This document shows positions 36,815-48,978 of a stretch of DNA of 64,000 nucleotides, piece by piece. Origin of the DNA: Nymphaea colorata (lineage: Eukaryota > Streptophyta > Magnoliopsida > Nymphaeales > Nymphaeaceae). The DNA lies in the NCBI RefSeq assembly GCF_008831285.2, contig NC_045147.1:21778981-21842980 (forward strand). The letters are read 5' to 3'. The position numbers and the translations under genes are program-made. Under the pieces are notes generated by a model. It had not been told where the DNA came from. It worked only from the letters and a program-made list of their open reading frames with translations, and did no database searches. Position 1 is the stretch's first letter. Each line of letters starts with the position of its first letter.

Positions 36815-39150
36815 ATGATTTTTAATGGATGTTCGTTCGCTTACATCAACATTTTATCAGAAGTTTTGTTAGACAAATCCGATAGGGCTTTCGGCTTGTT
36901 TTGGGATCTTTTATTTTTTTCCATTGAAGCGTAGCTTTCGCGCTTCTTATCCACCCATTTGTCCATCTCTCTCCTCTTGCATGCCCCTTCTCTTTTTCAA
37001 AAGCTGAATAGGAAAGGCCAGTACAAAACCCTCGGTTACCAGAAAACAAACTAAAGCTTCAGACTTTTAAGAAGTTAGAAAAGTTGAAAAGAAAAGGAAT
37101 TTTTCTGAATGATCTAAATAAAATGGATGATATGTCCATTCATGAGGGCGTATTTGATTGTAAAGAAAAAATATCATGGATGAAAGATACGTATAGCCAT
37201 ATAAAACAACGTGTAAAGTACGTATAGGCGACAAAAATAATGTTTTCAAAAGGGTGCAAATAACTTGACCCCTTTCAGCATGGAGTAATTGCAAACAATA
37301 TGAGATTGGAGAAGGGAGATACTTTTTTTTTTTTTCCGGTTGCTGGGCTGTAGCTGGTAGTTCCGTCTTCTGTCTTCTTCGTGTTAATGTCATCAATTTT
37401 TTTATCTTCTGCAGCCTGCAGGCATCAATTTCTTCTGCAATCAACGGAGGATGCCCAACTTCCAGCAACTTGTCTTGTCATCTAAACTTGCAAACCAAGT
37501 TTCAAAACTGGTTAAAAGACTAATCTGCCACAAAATTTAATTTTCATACAAAGTTTTTTGAAGGTGTCATCCAAACCCATCTTAAGATTGTTTTCTAATT
37601 GATATTTGCTATGTAAAAGTGATTTATGTGATCGGTTTAACAATAAGAGTCCCTTGCATAATGTCGAGATAGAACATGTAACTTTTTAAAGGTGACATGA
37701 CTTGTCACCAAACCTTCGATAATTTTCGAAGAATGCTAGAAACGTCGGTTTATGAATTTCTCTATAAACTACTACCACCATGCATGATAACCAACCCAGT
37801 TGCAAAAAATCGTGAACAGGGTTTGGTGTGAATTTGTCGCCTTCGATTGCAAACGCTACAGAATCCATCGACAAGCATGACGCTGTGGTTCTTTGAATTT
37901 CCGCAGTTTGGTCGATTTTAGCTTGCACCGCCCCTTGGACGTGTTGAACCTGAAACTTACTGTCCACAAGGTGAATTTCGCTATTTATAAAAGGTGTGTG
38001 TTTCCTTGCCCTGTCCTGATTGTTTTACCAAGATTTTACAAGAACACATCCAAGTTGTGATGGAATTATAATTAAGTTGGTAGGTAAATCGATGTTTTCA
38101 GATCATGGGACCATCACCGGATCGACTTGGTCACTCGCTAATAAAAATTTATACGCACGACTGCTTCCTGGTCTTCCTTTTAAAGGCTACCAATCTCTTC
38201 AAATCCATCGCTTGCCCGTTCTCTTGTCGTCATGGGGAAGATGATAATCTCTTCTGCAGCAGATGAACCAGATTTTGCAGCAATCTGTGTAATTCTGATC
38301 GTTGCGTTGGTTGTCATGGCAATCTGCTTCTCTTCACCAAGTGGAATCCGTGTAACGGTGCGCTGCTGGCGTTGCGGTTGCCGTAGATGCTGCTGCTAGT
38401 TACTTCTTTCAGGGAAAACGAAGCTCTGTTTCATGATTCCTGCAATCTCGCGTCTGTACTTCGTCGTCAACAACCTGAAGCACTTATCCTTGTTCCTTGA
38501 ATTTTCTTTTTCGTTCATGATTTTTCATAAGCAGGACGATTGTATGGAACAACACCGTCGATTCGAAAGTTGTTTGTGAAACTACCATTTACCAATCTGT
38601 GCATGTTTCGAAGAATGTAAGCAAAGGATTCGCTTCAAATGTTCAGTCTGTGTCTGCTGAAGTGTGATAAAACAAGCTGAAACACTAAGTTGGTGCTCGG
38701 CAGATCCTGATGAGATTATGCCAGGAGAGTTTCATTCTGGAGATCAAAGGCTTGGCCTCCTTCGATTTTAAACTCTTAATTTAACCCACCAAACAGGTGA
38801 ATGGAGAACTTGTTGCCATTGTTCAGCTACGCACATGAAGCTTAATTCTGCGCTACAAAGTCTTTGAATCGGCTGTAAAGTTTGTCAGTTTAATTCCTGT
38901 GCATAACAAGAACATTTTGTTAGAAGGGCGTCTAAAGTTCAATATCATGGCATGCTTTCCTTGCTGCGTGGTTGACTTAAAAGTCTCCTCTATCTCTTCT
39001 CTTCAGGCTTATAAACAATTTTGTGTAGTTCTTTTGTAAGAGCCATAGACAGGTTTTCTTGTCAAATGAGGACAGGAAAGCCAACTACTGCTTCACGTTT
39101 CACTCGGCCTCCTTGTCCACCTAATGGTGTTATTTTGGAGCTCGGCGGAA
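36815..39150 (+). repeat. Duplicated segment, copy B (of three)
   Basis: Homology to copy A begins near GGATGTTCGTTCGCTTACAT (36830). To copy C it begins near GGCGACAAAAATAATGTTTT (37228). It runs through the microprotein gene to a 3' end at about 39130 (CTCGGCCTCCTTGTCCACC). CTATTTATAAAAG at 37980-37992 is a strong TATA-type box shared with copy C. This copy has the fewest insertions and is the best template for the ancestral unit. Confidence 0.78.
38232..38399 (+). CDS. Tandem membrane microprotein, copy B (55 aa)
   Basis: A paralogue of the frames at 32579 and 41272, in the same position within its repeat unit. The N-terminus is MGKMIISSAADEPDF, then one membrane segment (AAICVILIVALVVMAICF), a short SSPSGIRVTV linker, and a tail ending RCWRCGCRRCCC with six cysteines. 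The stop falls at the equivalent place. The conserved DEPDF motif, membrane segment and cysteine tail across three diverged copies argue that the frame is under selection. The proximal leader CTTTTAAAGGCTACCAATCT (38177-38196) is shared. Function unknown. Confidence 0.72.
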   Translation: MGKMIISSAADEPDFAAICVILIVALVVMAICFSSPSGIRVTVRCWRCGCRRCCC

Positions 39151-39604
39151 AGGGTTGTTTTATTTAATATGTTTAAGGGGTCTGTCCTATGAAATTTGTG
39201 GTCGCTATCACAACCCAATGTGCTACTTTCACTCACTATAAAACCGCTTGGAAGCATGTCTCAGAGACGACGGCTACAGTTCGAAAGCATGTGCTATGTG
39301 AACTCAAGGGACGATGGGCACATGGGAGAAAGGGGGCGGGCTAGATCAGTAATCCTTCTACGATTAGCCTAGGGGAATGTATGTGATTGTTCTTTAGCGC
39401 TTTATTTGGTTGGAGGGAAAGGAGGGGAGGGAATGGGAAGGGAAGGGAAGAGAAAGGAAAGGAAAAGGAATGAAATAGAAAGGAAATGAAAGAGCTGATT
39501 AAAAAGTTTATTTGGATAGAAAGGAAAGAGAAAGTAATGAAATGAAAAAAAAAAAAGACTAAATAGCACTGTATTTAGAAAGGAGGGAAAAAAAAGGAGG
39601 GGTA

Positions 39605-39805
39605 GTGCTGAATCCAAATAATTTTGAATCGAATTTGGCTGATTTTCAAAATGTAAGGGCAATAGATGTAAGATATTTGTTTAAAAATAAATATGATCAG
39701 ATGTCGTTTCTTAATTTCAAATCCAATTTGATTTCTTAATCAGATTTTTTCGGAGCAGTTCGGTCGAATATCCGATCCAAAACAGATATATTGAAATCCT
39801 TAAAA
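39605..39805. repeat. Right-half fragment of the GGATTAGAT MITE-like family
   Basis: GAATCGAATTTGGCTGATTT through GATCCAAAACAGATATATT matches the right half of the element at 21797-22155 in order. It lies beside a GGGAAGGGAAGGG purine-rich tract (39415-39600), between microprotein copies B and C. Confidence 0.5.
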
Positions 39806-40129
39806 TGGACAATGCTACAGTTCACTAGATATTTTTTTAAAAAAAAAGAATTATTTAAGGGGGCCAAGCCTTGTTTTCCAAAAATATTACAGAGGCCAAA
39901 CAGACATTTTTAAGCCTCTCAGAATTCCCCTTCCGTCGGAATTGACCTACTCAAAGGGAAGGACTTTTAAACACGCTCGAATGTTTGTCCGACATTTTAT
40001 GTAGAATTCTGTACTTATTCACACTTTGAGAAAGAAAAAGTCTACCTGATAACTGCATATGGTAAATTTTATTTGTAAGATTCTGTACAAGTGCTCACGT
40101 TTGGGTGACAGCATTTTGAAAACATCGTT

Positions 40130-42030
40130 TATATTATGTACAGGCGACAAAAAATAATGTTTTCAAAAGGGTGAAAATAACCTGGCCTCATCGTCATCAA
40201 ACACAACACCTTAGATTGTTTTTCAAACTGAAATTTGATATGTAAGAGTGATTTATGTGGTTGGTTTTACGACAAGAGTCCAACGTCTCAGATAGAACAC
40301 ATTAACTTTGTAAAGTGACATGACTTGTTACTAACCTTTCAATAATTTTCTAATAATTCTCCAGAAACGTCGACTTGTGAATTTCTGTATAAACTGCTGC
40401 CACCATGCATGATAAGCGACAAAAAATCGTGAACAGCATTAATTTGGCGGTGATTCTGTCATCTTCGATTGCGCAGGCTACAGTGGCAAGCATGACATCG
40501 TTCTTCTTTGAACGTGTTGGACGTGGAGCTCACCAGACCACAAGCTCACCAAGGTCTCCGCTATTTATAAAAGCAAAGGTGTACGTTTCATTTGACATAT
40601 TCTAAGGTCACCATGTCCTGTTGAACTAGTTTTGATTTCATCAAAGCATCCCAAAATTTTGGTTTCGCCTCAAAAGTCACGTTTTAGAGTGTCATCTAAC
40701 CGCTTCCTTAGACTTTTATTTCCTATAAATAACTTTTTAGATCAACAAAAAGTGAAGGAGAGAAACTGAAAGTTGCATGCTTTTTACTTGATCTGATTGT
40801 ATGTAATAGGATTGGCAATTGGGTTTTCTTTTCTGTAACCGAATTCAAGTTTGACTATTATAAGATCAACATTCATATGTAATAAGGATGGTTATTTGTA
40901 GGATGCAAGTGGGGTTCAACTTCCAAGTATGAAACTGCGTAACCAAATTCTGATTAGCAATTGGATTTGAATTGCTTTAATCAGATCTGACCAAATGGGT
41001 TCCAAATCGAATCGATAACTAATTTACATCCCTAACATCAAGGCCATTATACTGGCCTGCTGCATGTGGTCTTCTCTTTTCCATACCGTGGAGACCGGGA
41101 AATTATAAAAGTTGGTAGGTAAATCGACGCTTTCAAGGAACAGATCGTGTGGCCATCATCACATCGACTTGGTCTTGTCAATGAAGATCGATACGCGTGA
41201 CTGCTTCCTGCTCATCCTTTTAAAGACTACCAATCTCTTCAAATCCATTGCTCGCCCGTTCTCTTTCCCTCATGGGGAAGCTGATAATCTGTTCTAAAGA
41301 TGATGAACCAGATTTTGCAGTATTCTGTGTAGTTCTGATCATTGCATTGGTTATCATGGCAGTCTGCTTCCCTCCAGCAATAAGGGGATTCCGTGTAACG
41401 GTGTGCCGCTGCGGTTATTGCCATAGATGCTGCTAGTTTCTTCTTTCAGGGGAAAACGGAGCTCTGCTTCATGATTCCTGCAATCCTGCATCTGTACACT
41501 ACTTCTTCGTCAACAAACGGAAGCACTTATCCTTGTTCCCTGAATTTTCTTGTTCGTTGATGACTTTTCACAAGCAGGACGATTGTATGGAACACCACAA
41601 TCTATTCGAAAGTTGTTTGTAAAACTGCCATTCACCAATCTCTGCGCGATTCGCAGAAGGGAAGCATAGGATTCGCTTCAAATGTTCAGTATGTGTCTCT
41701 TGTGAACTGTCAAATAAATAAGAAGCTGGAAGGCTAAGTTGGGTTTACATTCTGGATATCGAGGGCTTGGCCTTCTTCGATTTAAACTCTTTTACTTGAA
41801 CCCATGAATTACAAGGCAATGAAGATCTTGTTACCATTGTTCTGCGATTCGCACGAAACTTAATTCTGAGTTTCAAAATTTTGCATCAGAGTTTGTCAGT
41901 TCAATGCCGCGCATTGTTTAAAGGGCGTCTCATTCTTTCCTTTGCTGTATGGTTGACTACAGGCAATCACGTCTGGTTCTTTCTATAGAGCCATACTTTT
42001 CATAAAAACGGTTAAATGAGGGCAGGAAGT
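40130..42030 (+). repeat. Duplicated segment, copy C (of three)
   Basis: Homology starts near 40140 (GGCGACAAAAAATAATGTTT) and includes ACATGACTTGTTACTAACC and CGCTATTTATAAAAGC (40558-40573). It resumes after an insertion of roughly 450 bp (about 40630-41060) and runs through the microprotein gene to about 42020. The 3' part is shorter and more diverged than in A and B. Confidence 0.72.
41272..41436 (+). CDS. Tandem membrane microprotein, copy C (54 aa)
   Basis: The third paralogue: MGKLIICSKDDEPDF, membrane segment (AVFCVVLIIALVIMAVCF), PPAIRGF linker, and tail VTVCRCGYCHRCC. The length is within two residues of the other copies. Differences are mostly conservative in the membrane segment (I/V/L exchanges) and the reading frame is intact. 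The leader CTTTTAAAGACTACCAATCT (41218-41237) is conserved. The frame extends a few codons upstream without homology, so the MGK start is chosen. Function unknown. Confidence 0.72.
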   Translation: MGKLIICSKDDEPDFAVFCVVLIIALVIMAVCFPPAIRGFRVTVCRCGYCHRCC

Positions 42031-44260
42031 ACACTTCCCTTAACCTGAAAATGAGAAAACCCCAGCTAAAACGAGGCTCCTGTTAAGAAACTTATTGAAG
42101 TGACTACCTTTTTTTTTTTTACATTATAAGCAAAGTGAGCTCTAAAGTAGAAATTTTCCAAAATAACACAAATGGACGAAATGAGTTGGGATGGTACCAG
42201 ACTGTATTACTCCTCTTTTTCATTTTTATCTATTTACAACAATTTTTACAAATTTTTAAACTAAATATGAAGCTGAATTTTCGTTTTTCACACGACTTGT
42301 AGAGCCAATTTATGCATGTCACTTTGCAAAACATATGTACTGATATTGCAGCATTGACATTGTCATTTTCTAAAGGGAACCATCTCAATAACTTTCCTGA
42401 AAACAATTACAATTGGTTGAAAGCTTTTTTACAATACGTTTGGTGTCCAAAATGATCAAAATGTCCTTCTGTCCAAAAAGATCAAACTGTCCTTCTGTAG
42501 AAAAAAGAGAAAAAGAGAGAGGACGACTCTCTTGTAAGGGCAAAAATGGAAAAAGGAAAAGTTTTTTTTTTTTTTTACATAATGACTAAAACGCCACATT
42601 ATTTTTTAAAATGACCCAAATATTATATAGTCTTTCAAAAGGGGGTGGGGTCGATGAAACCCACATTATTGCGCGTTCAGTTCTGGTCCGATCGTATACC
42701 GCGTTCTATCCCAATTTGAAACCCACGAGGCAAGATTTCAACGTCAAGCGTGAAGTCCGGTGAGAAACGAGAAGCCGGAGGTTAAGGTCTACGGCTACAT
42801 CGGGTTGTTCACGGAGCTCACGTCTATGAAAATCGAATAAAAAGCTTGTCTTCTACTACTCACTGGTGCCAACCCATGAAATGTAAGTCAAGGAACCAAG
42901 ATTGAGAAGAAAACTGAAAGCATGTAGACATCTTCTAACGGAACACTAACATTTAACAACAAGCTGTTTCCCGTTTTTTCACTAAAAACAAGATGCACAA
43001 AAAAGACTTTCTCATATGTAATTTTGCAGAAAAATTCCATCAAATTTGGTCATTCAAAGTTCAAACTTATCTTTAGAAAGTATCATGCCTGAAGATAAAT
43101 GATGTGAATGGAGTTAACACCCCATTCACCAACACTTTTTTGGTTTGACAAAGTTTCTCATTTTAAGAAGGCACTGTTGGGAGATACAAAGTTTCACCGG
43201 TTTCAATACGACAGGCTTTAGCTTTACTCTTATCTGACAGTTATCAGCAAAAGTTTGGGCCCATATCAGGAAAATTCAGGAACTTCAGGTCCGTTTTTGG
43301 CATTTACAACCCAACAGTAGGTCCGGAAATGGAAATTCCCTCCGTTTCTGGCTTCATTGTCTAACTGTAGCATTACAGGCAGAGATCCATTGCACTACTC
43401 CACATTTGTTTGCTTCTCACTTTGCAAGGTGTTTTATTGTAACAGTCGAGAATATGCATCCAGGTGGCTCCTTTCATCTTATCTTCAGGCTATCCGTTAC
43501 AATTCAAACCATTTGCAATATGTTGGCTACCAACATCCCCATGAGTTTAGAAGCAACTATAAGTTCATAGAAAATTATTACATACTATGTCACATAGGTA
43601 CGGGTACTGATTCGAACTATTTCAAAAAAAACTTGGATACAGGGTATATATATATATAAGAATTCAAACAATGCAAAATTTATAGTTTCTAAAGAAGAAG
43701 ATATTGAACAAAATATGAAAACGCAGATGTGTTTCCTGAGTGTAAATAGTGTAAAGAACAAAACTGAAATCCTAAATTTTGGATAGGAAAGGACTCAGTG
43801 AACTTTGATCGAATCCTAAATTGGACAGAGACCAACATTGACCGTATCCTGTATTGTTTGACCAGTACCTAAGAAGTATCCGGGACAGTACCAGTAATGG
43901 TGTCGTACCTAACCGGTAAGGGTACGCTGCCTTTACAGTAATACCTATGTGACCAATATTACATATGAGAGAGAGAGAGAGATCAACATCTTGACGTTCG
44001 CAGATATGGGCATGATACAATTTTTAGTTTTTTCCAATTAATATTCATGAGCTGACAAAATATACGTGCAGTTCAGATCATCTATACAACATTCAGTACA
44101 ATCATGAATGAGAATGAACTGTTGGTTCCACGGAACTACCGGTTTCACCAAATGGCTTGATGGGATACCCAAGCTGAACTGATCTAGAAAAATAATGAAC
44201 AAACCTACAGGATACAGTCGCTTGCAACAATTCCTGGGATCCTCAAGGAAAAACAACATG
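42030..44260. other. Intergenic, no gene seen
   Basis: AT-rich sequence with poly-T tracts (near 42109 and 42550). A stretch near 43327-43659 stays open for 100 codons on the plus strand but has no recognisable domain. I see no RNA gene or well-bounded element here. Confidence 0.5.
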
Positions 44261-45022
44261 CTACAAGACCGTACCAGTGCCTGGTTGTGCTGTCACCAGC
44301 TTATTGTATGACCTACAGTTGCCACATTTATGCCCAACTACATGAAAAAAACTTCGCTGATGGAACTGCGACCATTACAGAGAATCCAAACCTGCAACAT
44401 TTTGGTCATTAAATTAGAAAACAATTTTAGTCTTGTTCCTAGTTATGCACAATGCTACATAATATCTCATAGTCCAGAAGTGTTAAGTACTTATTTATTT
44501 CAGTTTACCAACTCTTATTAGCTCTAGTATATTACAAACATCCCAAAATTTCTGAGATAATTAACTTTAACCGAAATCACCTGAAATTTCCCTCGTTGAT
44601 AAATTTCAGAGAATGATAATTGTGACAATGATCCCAAGTCACAACAGGATAAATCCTGCTTGCTTATTCTTTTCACAAGCTGTGCTAAGCATATAATATA
44701 ATACACAAGAAAAACAAAATTGCGCCTTCTTATACCGATCTTCTTCAGGCATGACTGTAACAGCAATCTGTAAACAAGTACAGCAAGATGTCATGATTCA
44801 AAAAACAATTATACAAAACAGTGTCACTGTCACTCTTTCATGATGCCCCATATAGGAGATGAAATTACAGGAATTAGTAAAATAGAATAAAAAACTAGTT
44901 CATCTACCAGCCAGATGTTGCCTAAAACTGCAACTTAATTTTCATGGCTCAATGATCACATAAAGTCAGATATTTAAGCAAAAAGCATCAAACCAAAACA
45001 TGTTGCAAATGCACTTAACAAC

Positions 45023-45290
45023 AACATCAAGAAAAACAGTGCCTTGTCACTGAAGAAAAATGCATTCTATACATATGAACCAGACCGAAGCAGCTGCACT
45101 GGTAACATTTAACATAAAAATAGACAAGAAAAGCAGAACAGCAATTTGTACTTGAATAACATCAAGAAACACAGTGCCTTGTCACTGAAGAAAAATGCAT
45201 TCTATACATATGAAACAAACCGGAGCAGCTACACTCTTAACAATAAAAATAGACGAAAACGCAGAACAACAATTTTTACTTGAAAATTAA
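45023..45290. repeat. 135-bp tandem duplication in the pseudogene
   Basis: AACATCAAGAAAAACAGTGCC at 45023 recurs with few changes at 45158 (period 135 bp), followed by the same ATGCATTCTATACATATGAA block. It lies in an intron of the CHYR-type pseudogene. Confidence 0.85.
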
Positions 45291-45949
45291 TCAATGACTA
45301 AAATACTCCAACTTGAAAGGCCAACTCTGGCCCCATTATCAAAACATGAATAGGCATGTGTAGGGCGTATTTGCTTAGCACAGCTTGTGAAAAGAGCATC
45401 ATGCAAGATAGAGGGAGGGAGGGAGGGAGGGAGAGCAAGAGACAGAAAGAGAGAGAGACGTCATCATCTATCATCCTCCAGATCCTTGACATGTCGAAGA
45501 TTGACTGAAGCATATGGGACAAGAATATCTACATAAAACCAATACTGAAAAAGTAAACAAAAAACTGCAAACTCATAACATTGTAAAACTCCAAGACAAA
45601 AAAATTTCTGAAAGCATGCCATTCATGTTTCTTCATTTCGTTGACACAATTCCTATGCATTGTGTGCCCACACATGAATACAGTTATATCCAATATGGAA
45701 TCAAAGAGATACTGCAATATGAAAGGGAAAAATTTAAAATCAAAATCTAATTAAGAAGAAAATAATTGTATCTAGCTGGAGTTTGACACCACAAACCTGA
45801 AAGTCACATAACTAAGTTAAAATCCTAGATCAGGAATAAAAGTGGATGGAGAAGTCTATGTCTAAATGTTGTGTAGATGGCAAACAAAGTTAAAAAAGGC
45901 CATAAACTGAAAATACACCTCACAGCAAACTGGGCAGTGATGCCTACTA

Positions 45950-46590
45950 TTATGGCAAAAGTTCTGTTACAACATAAACTAGCTCAGTAATTTGCTTCCC
46001 AGATAGAAGAGATTCCTTCTGGATCATGTGTTTGACCTTTTTCAGTTGTCACCCTAAACATCAAAAAGCTTGTGCTTAAGAAAGTCCAAGTTTAGACTAC
46101 CTAAAACATTGCTAAGTTTAAAGATCCAAAATTATGATATGCAGCACTTTCAGAGAACAATCAATCCAGTTACCATTCCACCGGTGCAATGACCATGTCA
46201 GAACCAGCAAGAAGATTACATTGATTTTAAAAACATAGGCACATCAGCAACTAAGAGGACCCGATTATTATGGCAAAAGTTCAGTTACAACTTAAAAGAA
46301 CTCAAATAATTTGCTTCCCAGATAGAAGAGATTCCTTCTGGATTACGGATTTTGCCCTTTCATTTCACATTTCGGTTGTCAGCCTAAACGTCAAAAGGTC
46401 GTGCTTAGGAAGTTAAAGTTTGGACTACCAAAAAATGTTTCCGAGTTTCCTATACCTTAATGATTGAGAATGATGATATGCAGCCATTCTGAAAGAATCA
46501 GTCCAGTTCCTATTTTATCCATGCAGTGACAACGTCAACACCAGAAGGAATATTACATTTTAAGAGAACATAGGCACAAGGGCCCAAGAG
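45950..46590. repeat. 318-bp tandem duplication in the pseudogene
   Basis: The block starting TTATGGCAAAAGTTCTGTTA at 45950 recurs at 46268 (period 318 bp). Shared stretches include TTTGCTTCCCAGATAGAAGA and GATTCCTTCTGGAT. It lies between the zinc-finger and RING exon relics and has lengthened that intron. Confidence 0.85.
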
Positions 46591-48854
46591 ACTGCTTGTG
46601 CACCGAATAACAGGATAAATGAGAGATGAAGAACTGGTCAAGAACAGAAATTTCCAAGTTGTGGATCTTTCTGTAAAGCTAGAGATTTACAAAATTTCCC
46701 TAGGGCAGTGCACGCCAACAATCCTTAAGTCAGCAATGAAACCGATGGTATGACATTGACTGCAAATGGGACCGTAACTTCATGCTTAGACAGGTTGTCA
46801 AGGGTAGCTCACTATCCACAATGCAAAGCACGCAGTAAAAATACATGCAGGATGTAACACCAGAAAAGAACCTCACCACATGTCTTGCAGTGGTAAAAGT
46901 TATCACTCCCTCCCACTCTGACAAACAGGAAAGTTTTGTCTCAACATGGACATGAATTTATCTGAAACCAATATCTAGTAAAGACGAAAGCACCAAACAT
47001 GAACTACTAACCTGCAAATGCCACAGTCATCGCAATGAAATTGCCCCTTGGGAGTCTGCAAAACAGATGCCAACAATATTTGTCAACAGTAATGAAAATC
47101 AACGAAAAGATTCCTATAAATTGAATAACAAAAGCTCCAAAACCCTGTACTAGAAACAAGTTCATAGAAGAAGCGATGAATCTCAGAGGAACATCGAAAG
47201 CAAGCTTGCTCTTACCTCATCATCAATTTGTGCAAATGTGTGAAACCTGAATGCTTTTCTCACGTGAACAAAAAGTCATTGGAAAGAACGACAGAATTGC
47301 CGAAACATCAACTACCCACCTCTTGTTCAGTATCGCAAACTGCACAAATGACCTAAACAGAACAAGAGAAACCCAAAAAACCTGTTGAGACCAAGTACTC
47401 TTCGGTTTTGAAAAACTCAATATAAGGAACAAGCAGAGAAATCACTCAAAATTATAGAAATGAATCAGCAAGAAAGGTCATAGAAAGATGAAACTCACCG
47501 CTTGACATCGCGTCAAATTAGTTCATGGAAATCACCGTCGTAGTCCAGGTTGCTCTAAAATCCATTACATCCAACAATTACTAAAAAAATCAGCCAACAA
47601 AAGCTGAACAGAAACGGTGGATTTCCAATGAAAGCTATGTATAGGACAGCTTGTGGGCATAAGAATTTCACCATAGCCTCGTTATGGCAGTGCCGGCATG
47701 AGAACACTTCGTTGCAGCACGGCGGTTTTATCTTGCACCCTTCTTTTGTAATGCATGCACCTGGAGAGGGAAAGAGAGAGTAAACAAAACCTGCAAAGAA
47801 AGAAATTAGACCACGACAAGATGATGAGATCTCATCAGGGTCGTTAGCATAACAAAGGGACAAAATGATACCCATAATCCATCTTTCCAAAACCCCGACG
47901 CTCCATGTCTTCTGTGTCAGTTTGTTTGAACGAAAGAAACGAAGCAGCAGATTAGCGTGCAAAAATGGTGGCCGATTCAAGATCAGCAGGTTAGCCTGCA
48001 AGAAGGGTAGCCGTTTCAAGATCGGTTTTTAACTACTTTTTATATTTAAAATTTTTATTTTAATTTACTTGGTAAAATAGAAGGGGGGTCAATTTCGGAA
48101 CAAATTATAATCTGCCTTTCAAGTTTCAACCATCTACACACCGACGGTGGAGCAACACTATTTGAATTTGAGAAAAAACCTTTTGCAAAAACATCAAGGG
48201 GATGCTTGTCAAAATTAAATAGCTAAGCCCTCATTTACCCCAGTTACAGTCACGGGTTGAGTGGAGCGTTTCTTTGAGAATTTGAATGGGAGGTTATGTA
48301 TGCAATTGTTAAACGACAAAGTTTGGGAAGTTTTCCGTAAATCGCTAAAAATTTGAGTGGCCTTTTGTAATTTTTTTTCTACAACGTTCCCAGATTTCAT
48401 GTATTCCAATTTTCATACAGACGATTCAAATAACAATGAGACTCACATTTGCTACTATCCAGGCCACCTAACCAATTGAACACACTTTTGGAAAAAGACT
48501 CTCTAACAGAAGCTAAATATTAAAGATGAAACTATCAAGCAACAAAACTGAACCCCAAATGGGTCTCTATGGAAGCCAACATCCGGCTTTGTATCAGATG
48601 AAGGGTAGACGATGGACCTCACAAGGTCCAGCCCAAACAGACCAGGATGTTTACGAAGTCCAGCAGAAGATCCAGGTCAAGTCCTGCAAGATGGCAGTCG
48701 TAAAAATTAGCCAAGAGAAAAATTTTAGCATCCTGCACTGTCATTTTCTGACATATCACAGCTCACATGCAGAGAAAGGGTCAAAACTGAAACGGTTTCA
48801 ATCCTACAAATGTTCGGGTTCTAAATCAGGCATGAAGTAGGAGCTTTGCCCAAG

Positions 48855-48868
48855 ATGCATAAATAATA
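48855..48868 (+). promoter_or_regulatory. TATA-like box of the 49.0-kb gene
   Basis: GCATAAATAATAG lies about 115 bp upstream of the ATG at 48979. A CT-rich leader (CCTCTGCTGATTCTCTGC, then CTCTTCTTCCTCCTCTCC) follows it. Confidence 0.45.
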
Positions 48869-48978
48869 GAGTTCTTCTTCTGTCTCAATGCCCTCTGCTG
48901 ATTCTCTGCTTTTATTTTCATCTTCGGCCGCTCTGCTCCTCTTCTTCCTCCTCTCCTTGAGCTCTCCTCATCTTCACA

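Larger units (their letters stand above)
44261..47906 (-). pseudogene. Unprocessed pseudogene of a CHY zinc-finger/RING E3 ligase (CHYR/RZFP34 type)
   Basis: Exon relics run in the correct order with splice sites. 47872-47906: MERRGFGKMDYG. 47672-47760: CMHYKRR, then a 1-nt frameshift, then CKIKPPCCNEVFSCRHCHNE. 47499-47554: an in-frame TGA within FHELI*RDVKR. 47320-47352: VICAVCDTEQE, whose phase no longer fits the preceding donor. 47216-47246: VSHICTN followed by a deletion of most of the expected zinc-ligand stretch. 47012-47055: PKGQFHCDDCGIC, intact. 46877-46917: VGGSDNFYHCKTC, intact. About 45610-45720: the RING half EYLFDSILDITVFMCGHTMH. About 45430-45515: SCPIC, then a frameshift, then FDMSRIWRMIDDD. 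About 44720-44760: VMPEEDRYKK with a GC donor. 44261-44391: VWILCNGRSSISEVFF, then a frameshift, then HVVGHKCGNCRSYN. Intact relatives are ubiquitin ligases of about 260-300 aa. Kept introns mean a DNA-level copy, not a retrocopy. Confidence 0.85.

Noticed and set aside
37686-37967. 93-codon minus-strand frame in microprotein copy B, preceded by a TATAAATAG-like box on that strand
   Set aside because: The first codon is GTG, not ATG, and the corresponding DNA in copies A and C carries stops and indels in this frame. It is promoter-region sequence of the plus-strand gene rather than a conserved protein.
40405-40605. 66-codon plus-strand frame upstream of microprotein copy C
   Set aside because: The homologous stretch in copy B is not open in this frame, so it is not conserved.
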